From Tubiluchus corallicola (Eukaryota; Priapulida; Priapulimorpha; Priapulimorphida; Tubiluchidae): a stretch of DNA of 56,723 nt. Both the position numbers and the translations under genes were made by a program. Positions 46,186 to 56,723 of this stretch are shown here, piece by piece (positions within the stretch are counted from its first letter, which is position 1; each line of letters opens with the position of its first letter). The stretch lies in NCBI GenBank assembly GCA_030141605.1, contig JAQGDQ010000860.1, forward strand, positions 30,377 to 87,099. Reading direction: 5' to 3'. The notes below the pieces were generated by a model that made no database searches, was not told the origin of the DNA, and saw nothing but the letters and a program-made list of their open reading frames with translations.

Positions 46186-46344
46186 ATGATTGCAATCAGT
46201 TATAAACCTTTCATCTTTATGCCATTTCATTTATTTTTTTCATGTTTAATGAGTTTAATAACAGTTTTTTTCAACGTTTCAGCATTTCCGTCCACAGAAG
46301 ACACATCTTCTACATCTATCAACAACATACAACATTTAACAAAG
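46186..46344 (+). CDS. orphan signal-peptide-like exon, possible SP family remnant
   Basis: A plus-strand frame from ATG 46186 (or 46219) reads a hydrophobic leader (MPFHLFFSCLMSLITVFF), then SAFPSTEDTSSTSINNIQHL, and reaches AAAG|GTTAGTT. That is the donor sequence of SP-1 and SP-2 exon 1 (AAAG|GTTAGTT in both). However, this exon would end in phase 0, not phase 1 as in the paralogs. A second similar block follows at 46394. No activation-site, His, Asp or Ser exon follows on this strand before SP-3, so it may be a relic. Confidence 0.35.
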
Positions 46345-46393
46345 GTTAGTTACAAAAACTTGCATGAATGCTTTCTCTCAAACTTTTTTTGCA

Positions 46394-46520
46394 GAATTTC
46401 CATCTTCTACATCTGCCAATGGTTTATTTAAAGCAAAACCTGACTCAATCTCAGCTGTAGGTCACAACAATCTCGTGCTTAAAATATTGAAAGGAAACAT
46501 GCGTTTTTTTCAAAAATGAC
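46394..46520 (+). pseudogene. second exon-like copy of the FPS-T-S block
   Basis: After acceptor-like 'ctttttttgcag' the frame reads EFPSSTSANGLFKAKPDSIS and closes at a TGA near 46518. It resembles both the preceding block (FPSTEDTSSTS) and the end of SP-1 exon 1 (LSSTSSGFFEK). This looks like tandem duplication of a pro-peptide exon that lost its donor. Confidence 0.3.
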
Positions 46521-46914
46521 TTAGCTGAAAAAATTATTACCACACTAACACAATTTCACGTTTGCACAGTTACATGCCTTTCGCCGTTCCCTAGTTAGAC
46601 GGACAATAGCGCCTGCATTTCAAAAACGCATTGCCCAAAAGAACTGGTGCTCTACCTCTCAGTTCAGACGTGTTACACACACACAAATTAGCCAGCTAAT
46701 TAGCCCACTAATAATTCAGTTCTATATATATATTGTTATTTTTTTAAATTTGTTTGAAAAAAGTTTTTTTAATTAAAAACTTCAATGCCTTAACATAATT
46801 TTTGACGCCTTGATGTTCTAAAAACATTCGGCTTCAGGCAAAACAAAATCATAAAATTGTTAACTCATTTTTTGGCAGTAGTAACGCGTTTTTTGGCGTT
46901 ATCGCGTAGTAGTG

Positions 46915-46989
46915 TACTACTACTACTACTGCTACTAATACTACTACTATTACTACTACTACTACTACTGCTACTGATACTGCTACTGG

Positions 46990-47031
<42 letters not shown>

Positions 47032-47041
47032 TACTACTACT
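46915..47041. repeat. (CTA)n/(CTG)n trinucleotide repeat
   Basis: ACT/CTA triplets grade into about 13 CTG triplets and back. The long hydrophobic frames on both strands come from this repeat. Confidence 0.95.
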
Positions 47042-47137
47042 ATGTATTTGATAAATCTTTTTGCCATATATGTATATCGGGTTTCAAAAGTTTTTCCAAT
47101 TGCTCTAGGAAGAAGAGTCTTATGATACTCTTAGTGC

Positions 47138-47341
47138 ATGCCCAATGTAATGAATGTAATCTTCTTACTTGTATTTGTTTACTGCGGGGGTGCTTCTTCA
47201 CATCATAACATCATGAAGATGATCATCTGTTGGATATTCTGCCTACTTGTAGTGAGTGCACAGCTGTTGCCAGTGGTACTCTACTACAAGGTACGCGTTG
47301 CTGATGGTGTTTACAAGCTAAATGCTATGATGTCACTATAA
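47138..47341 (+). CDS. signal-peptide-like exon at the head of the 79-bp array
   Basis: The plus frame contains MKMIICWIFCLLVVSAQLLP, a good secretory leader, reaching TACAAG|GTACGC, a usable donor. The interval is a diverged version of the downstream 79-bp unit: shared ATGAAGATGAT, CTGTT, GAGTGCACA and ACAAGGTA. A second diverged version near 47388 reads MVKMVKYFTLPILLIVGTTA, also leader-like. The product beyond the leader is unknown. It may be the founding exon of the array or its first copy; no partner exon is identified. Confidence 0.4.
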   Translation: MPNVMNVIFLLVFVYCGGASSHHNIMKMIICWIFCLLVVSAQLLPVVLYYKVRVADGVYKLNAMMSL

Positions 47342-47470
47342 TGAGTGCACATTTAGCTGTTAGTGTCATCTATAACCAGGCGGAAGTGATGGTGAAGATG
47401 GTTAAATATTTTACTCTGCCAATTTTATTGATCGTGGGCACAACTGCCGTTAGTTTCAAAGCACAACGTG

Positions 47471-48510
47471 AAGTGATGATGTAGCTGTTCTATCACTTCT
47501 ATCTGCCACTTTATTGAATGCACAACTGCCGTTAGTGGCGCCTACAAGGTAAGTGATGATGAAGATGATTAGCTGTTCTATCTGCCACTTTACTGAGTGC
47601 ACAACTGCCGTTAGTGGCGCCTACAAGGTAAGTGATGATGAAGATGATTAGCTGTTCTATCTGCCACTTTATTGAGTGCACAACTGCCGTTAGTGGCGCC
47701 TACAAGGTAAGTGATGATGAAGGTGGTTAGCTGTTCTATCTGCCACTTTACTGAGTGCACAACTGCCGTTAGTGGCGCCCACAAGGTAAGTGATGATGAA
47801 GATGATTAGCTGTTCTATCTGCCACTTTAATGAGTGCACAACTGCCGTTAGTGGCGCCCACAAGGTAAGTGATGATGAAGATGATTAGCTGTTCTATCTG
47901 CCACTTTATTGAGTGCACAACTGCCGTTAGTGGCGCCCACAAGGTAAGTGATGATGAAGATGATTAGCTGTTCTATCTGCCACTTTATTGAGTGCACAAC
48001 TGCCGTTAGTGGCGCCCACAAGGTAAGTGATGATGAAGATGATTAGCTGTTCTATCTGCCACTTTACTGAGTGCACAACTGCCGTTAGTGGCGCCCACAA
48101 GGTAAGTGATGATGAAGATGATTAGCTGTTCTATCTGCCACTTTACTGAGTGCACAACTGCCGTTAGTGGCGCCCACAAGGTAAGTGATGATGAAGATGA
48201 TTAGCTGTTCTATCTGCCACTTTATTGAGTGCACAACTGCCGCTAGTGGCGCCTACAAGGTAAGTGATGATGAAGATGATTAGCTGTTCTATCTGCCACT
48301 TTACTGAGTGCACAACTGCCGTTAGTGGCGCCCACAAGGTAAGTGATGATGAAGATGATTAGCTGTTCTATCTGCCACTTTACTGAGTGCACAACTGCCG
48401 TTAGTGGCGCCCACAAGGTAAGTGATGATGAAGATGATTAGCTGTTCTATCTGCCACTTTATTGAGTGCACAACTGCCGTTAGTGGCGCCCACAAGGTAA
48501 GTGATGATCA
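47471..48510 (+). repeat. 79-bp array repeating a start codon, leader-like segment and perfect 5' splice site
   Basis: Thirteen ACAAG|GTAAGTGATGAT junctions lie exactly 79 bases apart, at 47549 and then every 79 to 48497. Between junctions a typical unit reads ATGAAGATGATTAGC..., open as MKMISCSICHFIECTTAVSG up to the donor, though without the hydrophobic core of the diverged first copies. Because 79 is not a multiple of three, a read-through frame shifts between units. GTAAGT is the strongest donor form. The period never varies. Confidence 0.95.
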
Positions 48511-48525
48511 ATCTTAAGAAGTTTC

Positions 48526-48624
48526 ATGTTGTCGATTGGAAGCGTTGTTGTAGTGTGCGCATGCGTGGCTACAGGGGCTCCGATAGTTTTGTCGAGTATA
48601 CTACACCAAAGTGAAACTTAGATG
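48526..48624 (+). CDS. short leader-like ORF after the 79-bp array
   Basis: ATG at 48526 opens a 32-codon frame beginning MLSIGSVVVVCACVATGAPI and ending HQSET, stop TAG. It is leader-like, and AATAAA follows about 85 bases later ('cttgtaaataaaatgag', near 48706). 'gtggctacag|GGGC' inside could also be an acceptor, making this a 3' exon for the array's donors. Speculative; short hydrophobic frames arise by chance. Confidence 0.25.
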
Positions 48625-48762
48625 TAAAATTTGTTATCAGTGTTTGCGTCAATGTATGAAAAATGCAATGATGTATTTTTGAGCACTGGTACTGAATTCA
48701 CTTGTAAATAAAATGAGAAAATAGTAAGTAACTAAGTAAATTTTTTTATAAATAATAATTAC

Positions 48763-50858
48763 AGAGATATAAGTATCATTCATAGCCTTTGTAAAATATA
48801 TGACGGTACACTGGCTGAACATATCAAATTAGGGGCAAACATTGAAAATGAACAGTCAGGGGCACAACCGGGAAGAGGCTGTGAAGAGCAAACCTTAGCA
48901 GTCAGGCTAATGACTGACTCTGCAATCCGGATGAAAAAGAAGTTTTACATTGTCTTTGTTGACTTTGAAAATTCGTACGACGGTGTAAATGTTACTTCAG
49001 AAACTAATGAATTGTTTAGTGTTGCATGGATATGGAGGCCCTATGCAATCGCTGCAATGTTTGATTAAACAAAAAGTCTGTCAGGAACAAATGTACTTAC
49101 CTATAATGGAGGTGTAAAGGAAGGCTCTCTCTTCATGCTTATGCATCCTGTCTTTACTACTTTTTTGCTTCAAACTTTGCTAAAAGTAACAAAAGTAAGA
49201 CACAACAGTTTTTTTCTTCTTTGTTAATATATTGGACCGCTCTCCGCTTTTAGTGGAGGCAGAACGGATGGCACCGCGACCTACACCGTGCGGCATGTCT
49301 CAACTAAGTCAATGCCAAACCAAAACCAAAATGAATAATAAAATCAAAATGACAATTTATTACAAAAAATATTCCAAATATCTTACCGAATAGAATAGAA
49401 TAGAGCAAAGCCTGAAATGTGAACAGAGCTAGGATGAGACGACCACTGACAACGATCTACAGCAGACCTACCCTTTTTATAAGCTCAGGTGTGCACGTGA
49501 CTAGTGGCTCCCACTAACACAAGGTCAGAATAAGAATCTATGTGCTAGATAAAGCCACGTTCACACGCACACCTGAGAAGTCTGCTGTACTCCCCTGCCA
49601 GTATTACACTATCTCATCACAGCCCTGCAGTACACTATATAAATCCACTTATAACATCATTGAAGGTCACTGGTACGAATGAATGGTTAGGGGGTTCATG
49701 TGTATTCCTAATGGTGGATGTATATTGGCATCAAACCGTGAACCTTGTTACATTAAACTGGAGCGCTTACAATCATTTTGTGACAACAATGAGATGTCAA
49801 TGAACCATGTTCGTGGTGGTAAACGGTGATGCAGCCGATGTCCAGCCTATGACAATGACAGATGTTCAAATTAAGCGCATGTTTATTTAGGAGCTCACAG
49901 ATGACGGGAAGACTAATTCCATAGTCAAGCATCATATGCAAGAGAAGAATGCACATATTTTGAAGTTTTATGCTTTTTTGACGAAAAATGAACATTCTCC
50001 CTACTATGTGAAGAAAAGAGTCTTAGATCGTTGACGGCAATATTCTACAACTCCTAGAGTTTGATTACTGATAATTGGACTTATATGTCTTGCTCTACGT
50101 ATATCGGATTAATCAAGGCTTTATTGGGCGTCAGACAGACTACATGTGACGACCTTGCTTTAATTGAATCTGGATATCCATCCCCATTAGTTTGGCTTTG
50201 GTCTAGGCAGCAGAAAACCTTTAATGAAAACTGTCGCCATAGCAAGGAATATAGGCAAAAATGGATGCCTAGACCAGCTTCAGTCGAATTACCGGCCAGA
50301 CTATATACCTTAACAAAGAGTTTTATTGGAACAGCGCATATGGAATCGGATTAATTCTACACGTTGTGTAACTTACTTGGAATTGAACCCCGGTCTCGAA
50401 ACACCTCGTTTTGAATCGACAATATTTGAGCATCATCGGATAAGCTTCACAAGAATGCGTTTTCAATCACATAGGCTGCGGTTAGAAACGGGTAGATGGG
50501 CGAGACAGCCAAGGGAAAATAGGCTATGTCCTTGTGGGGACATTCAAACTGAGAAACACGTTATACAGACATGCCCCCTAACATCAAATATTAGAAACCG
50601 CTACGACAATGTAAACTTTGCTGATTTAACTCACTTCTTTCAGCACACTAATTGTTATATAATATGTTATGAAATTTTCCAACTTTTATGCTGATGAAGC
50701 TTGTATGCATAACACTGTTTTAATGCTATAACCTTGAGTAGGAAATGTACGTAAAGTGACATTTGGACAAAAATCACTAATGTATCGATTGTGGCATTTA
50801 TCTCGTTCTTCGTGTATACATGTAACTTGTTTTAGTCAATAAACTACATACATACATG
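48763..50858 (+). pseudogene. degenerate LINE with reverse-transcriptase relic
   Basis: Pieces of a non-LTR retrotransposon ORF occur in order on the plus strand: SLCKIYDGTLAEH, then AQPGRGCEEQTLAVRLMTDS and FYIVFVDFENSYDGV (reverse-transcriptase palm), LERLQSFCDNNEMSMN, FYAFLTKNEHSPYYVKKRVL, ALLGVRQTTCDDLALIESGY (50100-50200), and near the end LCPCGDIQTEKHVIQTCPLT (50530-50580), the terminal knuckle. AATAAA at 50838-50843 and 'ctacatacatacatg' close it. Several stops, frameshifts and deletions are visible, including loss of the catalytic Y/F-x-D-D motif region, and a solo LTR interrupts it. The 5' part is missing. Inactive. Confidence 0.85.
49222..49656 (-). mobile_element. solo LTR inserted in the LINE
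   Basis: Read on the minus strand the segment begins TGTTATAAGTGG and ends CAATATATTAACA. TATAAAAAGGG (49482-49471) is followed about 110 bases later by AATAAA (49360-49355), the order expected of U3 and R. It separates two parts of the LINE. The 5-base flanks TTCTT and TCATT agree at only three positions, so the target duplication is not convincing. The LTR family is unknown; no internal retroviral or gag-pol sequence is in the window. Confidence 0.55.
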
Positions 50859-50859
50859 T

Positions 50860-51250
50860 TTAGTTGTGGGACGGACCAATTTAATAATCTCACTTTCTTT
50901 GTTCTATATTTTCTCACCCTAATGAACTTTTAATTTTGAATAAGTTGTCACTAGAGGGGAGAAACATTCATTGTGACTTAAAAATGGGGAACAGTATTAA
51001 TCATCCAGCAAACGACTTCTATTGTTATTATTATTTAGATGAAAATGAATTTTTGGAAGGAGTTTACAATTCCCCACGCAATTTAAACACACTAACCGTA
51101 ATCCTAATCCGCTTCACTTACGAACTTCTTGTGTGTGAGGAATTGTAAACTTTATGTGAAGTTTCACATGTGCTCCCAGAGTTTCTGAGGATTGTTGTCA
51201 CAATGTTCTTGTAGATCTAAATTGTTGGTTGCTCAACATTCGTTTGCCAG
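50860..51250. other. no gene recognised
   Basis: Unique spacer between the LINE and the 124-bp array. A 70-codon frame at 50936-51148 has no recognisable domain. Confidence 0.4.
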
Positions 51251-53385
51251 TAGAGTAGGTTACAAGTTACAGCGAGGCGTTCCTTCAGGCAATGGTTTAA
51301 CAACGATCACTAGAAACTTTTGATTTCAAGTAGTCACAGGCGTCTCTCTCATGGTCGGCATCGGGGGGAGGCTGTAGAGTAGGTTACAGGTTACAGCGAG
51401 GCGTTCCTTCAGGCAATGGTTTAACAACGATCACTAGAAACTTTTGATTTCAAGTAGTCACAGGCGTCTCTCTCATGGTCGGCATCGGGGGGAGGGAGTA
51501 GAGTAGGTTACAGGTTACAGCGAGGTGTTCCTTCAGGCAATGGTTTAACAACGATCACTAGAAACTTTTGATTTCAAGTAGTCACAGGCGTCTCTCTCAT
51601 GGTCGGCATCGGGGGGAGGGAGTAGAGTAGGTTACAGGTTACAGCGAGGTGTTCCTTCAGGCAATGGTTTAACAACGATCAGTAGAAACTTTTGATTTCA
51701 AGTAGTCACAAGCGTCTCTCTCATGGTCGGCATCGGTGGGAGGGAGTAGAGTAGGTTACAGGTTACAACGAGGCGTTCCTTCAGGCAACGACTTAACAAC
51801 GATCACTAGAAACTTTTGATTTCAAGTTGTCGCAGGCGTCTCTCTCATGGTCGGCATCGGGGGGAGGCTGTAGAGTAGGTTACAGGTTACAGCGAGGTGT
51901 TCCTTCAGGCAATGGTTTAACAACGATCAGTAGAAACTTTTGATTTCAAGTAGTCACAGGCGTCTCTCTCATGGTCGGCATCGGTGGGAGGGAGTAGAGT
52001 AGGTTACAGGTTACAGCGAGGTGTTCCTTCAGGCAACGACTTAACAACGATCACTAGAAACTTTTGATTTCAAGCAGTCGCAGGCGTCTCTCTCATGGTC
52101 GGCATCGGTGGGAGGGAGTAGAATAGGTTACAGGTTACAGCCAGGTGTTCCTTCGGGCAACGGCTTAACAACGATCACTAGAAACTTTTGATTTCAAGTT
52201 GTCGCAGGCGTCTCTCTCATGGTCGGCATCGGGGGGAGGGAGTAGAGTAGGTTACAGCGAGGTGTTCCTTCGGGCAACGACTTAACAACGATCACTAGAA
52301 ACTTTTGATTTCAAGTTGTCGCAGGCGTCTCTCTCATGGTCGGCATCGGGGGGAGGGAGTAGAGTAGGTTACAGGTTACAGCGAGGTGTTCCTTCAGGCA
52401 ATGGTTTAACAACGATCAGTAGAAACTTTTGATTTCAAGTAGTCACAAGCGTCTCTCTCATGGTCGGCATCGGTGGTAGGGGGGGAGGGAGTAGAGTAGG
52501 TTACAGGTTACAGCGAGGCGTTCCTTCGGGCAACGACTTAACAACGATCACTGGAAACTTTTGATTTCAAGTTGTCGCAGGCGTCTCTCTCATGGTCGGC
52601 ATCGGTGGTAGGGGGGGAGGGAGTTGAGTAGGTTACAGGTTATAGCGAGGCGTTCCTTCGGGCAACGACTTAACAACGATCACTAGAAACTTTTGATTTC
52701 AAGTTGTCGCAGGCGTCTCTCTCATGGTCGGCATCGGTGGTAGGGGGGGAGAGAGTAGAGTAGGTTACAGGTTACAGCGAGGCGTTCCTTCGAGCAACGG
52801 CTTAACAACGATCACTAGAAACTTTTGATTTCAAGTTGTCGCAGGCGTCTCTCTCATGGTCGGCATCGGTTGGAGGGAGAGGGAGTTGAGTAGGTTACAG
52901 GTTATAGCGAGGCGTTCCTTCGGGCAACGACTTAACAACGATCACTAGAAGCTTTTGATTTCAAGCAGTCGCAGGCGTCTCTCTCATGGTCGGCATCGGT
53001 GGGAGAGAGTAGAGTAGGTTACAGGTTACAGCGAGGCGTTCCTTCGAGCAACGGCTTAACAACGATCACTAGAAACTTTTGATTTCAAGTAGTCGCAGGC
53101 GTCTCTCTCATGGTCGGCATCGGTGGTAGGGGGGAGGGAGTAGAGTAGGTTACAGGTTACAGCGAGGCGTTCCTTCGAGCAATGGCTTAACAACGATCAC
53201 TAGAAACTTTTGATTTCAAGTCACAGGTGTCTCTCTCATGGTCGGCATCGGGGGGAGGGAGTAGAGTAGGTTACAGGTTACAGCGAGGTGTTCCTTCAGG
53301 CAATGGCTTAACAACGATCACTGGAAACTTTTGATTTCAAGTCGCAGGCGTCTCTCCCATGGTCGGCATCGGTGGGAGGGAGTAG
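51251..53385. repeat. 124-bp minisatellite upstream of SP-3
   Basis: About 17 copies of a unit near 124 bases long starting TAGAGTAGGTTACAGGTTAC and containing 'aacaacgatcactagaaact', 'tcaagtagtcacaggcgtc' and 'catggtcggcatcgg' plus a variable G-rich end (ggggggaggg). Period differences come mainly from the G-rich part. The array stops about 100 bases before SP-3 exon 1. Confidence 0.95.
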
Positions 53386-53489
53386 AGTTTGTCTACTACC
53401 ATCACTAAGCTGTAAGCAAACTAAGAGATGGGGTGGGTTAACCCAAAGCTTCGCATTCTCGACTAGTTATATGCATTCATTTTTTTCAG

Positions 53490-55809
<2,320 letters not shown>

Positions 55810-56245
55810 GTATGTGTTATTTCTGAGTATTCATTGAATGTTACAAAGGGTCATGAACATCATTAATTTGTTTTTGCAACCTGAAACCAGATGGCGGTAA
55901 AATCGTCCATTATCGAGGTAGCAACTGCGCTGTTAGTAAATCAACTGCGCAGACGATTTCTTCATCAAGAAAATGTGAGATTTGATACAACTTTCAAGAA
56001 AAATGCAATTAGGTGAAAAAGTAAATGATTTATAACGGTACTCTTGCACTTCTGAATTCCAAAAATTAATCTGCAGTAGTGAAGAGTTATTTTAGATGAG
56101 ATGGAAAAAGATTCATTAAAATGAAGATCTTGAGAAAGAGACTCACTACAGAATAGCGAGATGTAGACGAACGCTACCACTTACTGTCAACTGTTCACAC
56201 TCGTGAGTTTTTTTCTGACAGCTAAGTCACAAATGTGAACAGTTG
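55810..56245. other. SP-3 intron 3, no feature recognised
   Basis: AT-rich intron sequence between the exon 3 donor and the 30-bp array. A YY1-like AGATGGCGG word lies near 55891. Confidence 0.4.
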
Positions 56246-56249
56246 TACG

Positions 56250-56723
56250 AGTTACTGTCGGTAAGTTTATTGCGACATTCCAACATTTACTGCGATGGCC
56301 TACTGTCTATTTGGCTTTACTGCGATGGCCAACTGTCTATTCGGCTTTACTACGACGGCCTACTGTCTAGTCGGCTTTACTGCGACGCCCTTCTGTCTAG
56401 TCGGCTTTACTGCGACGCCCTTCTGTCTATTCGGCTTTACTGCGACGGCCTACTGTCTAGTCGGCTTTACTGCGACGGCCTACTGTCTAGTCGGCTTTAC
56501 TGCGACGGCCTTCTGTCTAGTCGGCTATACTGTGACGGCCTTCTGTCTAGTCGGCTTTACTGCGACGGCCTACTGTCTAGTCGGCTTTACTGCGACGGCC
56601 TACTGTCTAGTCGGCTTTACTGCGACGGCCTTCTGTCTAGTCGGCTTTACTGCGACGGCCTTCTGTCTAGTCGGCTTTACTGCGACGGCCTTCTGTCTAG
56701 TCGGCTTTACTGCGACGGCCTTC
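56250..56723. repeat. 30-bp minisatellite, continues past the window
   Basis: About 15 copies of a 30-base unit (TTTACTGCGACGGCCTACTG plus TCTAGTCGGC) with C/G and A/T variants. It is still running at the last base, so it lies in SP-3 intron 3 and extends to the right. Confidence 0.95.

Overview
The window is metazoan nuclear DNA. Coding sequence is sparse and split into short exons by GT-AG introns. Introns are large and AT-rich, and minisatellites, microsatellites, non-LTR retrotransposon relics, MITEs and hAT elements fill much of the space. A C2H2 zinc-finger gene and secreted S1-family serine proteases fit an invertebrate animal. I cannot place the phylum from the sequence alone.

The backbone is a cluster of trypsin-fold (S1) genes from one paralogous family. 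SP-A (+) contributes only its last exon (5347-5625). SP-1 (-, 27191-33373) has seven exons that join to an intact 326-residue preproprotease with the full His/Asp/Ser triad. SP-2 (-, 34857-45278) has the same seven-exon, same-phase structure and encodes 336 residues, but its catalytic Ser is Ala, so it is predicted to be a pseudoprotease. SP-3 (+, from 53490) starts head-to-head with SP-2. It has three exons in the window, its activation site is remodelled, and it runs off the right edge. Possible leftovers of a further member lie at 46.2-46.5 kb. A zinc-finger gene lies at 19193-20710 (-).

Layout: 1-1620, a 25-bp minisatellite. 1.95-2.56 kb, retroelement relics. 2741-5346, an exact 63-bp array in which every unit carries the branch-point-like sequence, 3' splice site and GDSGGP-coding start of the SP-A catalytic exon; the array ends in the real exon. 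5.8-6.5 kb, a 32-bp array. About 10.15-10.95 kb, an endogenous viral element from a negative-strand RNA virus polymerase (L) gene. 12.0-12.6 kb, a retroelement copy. 12.96-14.42 kb, a 57-bp coding-like array. 16.9 kb, a LINE tail. 18.1-18.6 kb, a pogo-like MITE. 19.2-21.5 kb, the zinc-finger gene and its probable 5' exon. 24.1-25.0 kb, CTAA and 47-bp arrays. 27.2-45.3 kb, SP-1 and SP-2, whose introns hold a hAT element, LINE pieces, a MITE and microsatellites. 46.2-48.6 kb, orphan signal-peptide-like exons and a 79-bp array repeating a perfect 5' splice site. 48.8-50.9 kb, a dead LINE containing a solo LTR. 51.25-53.39 kb, a 124-bp array ending about 100 bp before SP-3. 53.5 kb to the end, SP-3 with a hAT copy, a telomere-like tract and a 30-bp array in its introns.

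The most unusual observation is that at least two of the large minisatellites are built from splice-site-bearing pieces of secreted-protein exons: a catalytic-exon acceptor (42 in-register copies, counting the real one) and a signal-exon donor (13 copies). Next are the S-to-A pseudoprotease paralog, the viral polymerase relic and the hAT copies with readable target-site duplications. Exon junctions, phases and motifs were read by eye; no alignment or database search was run.
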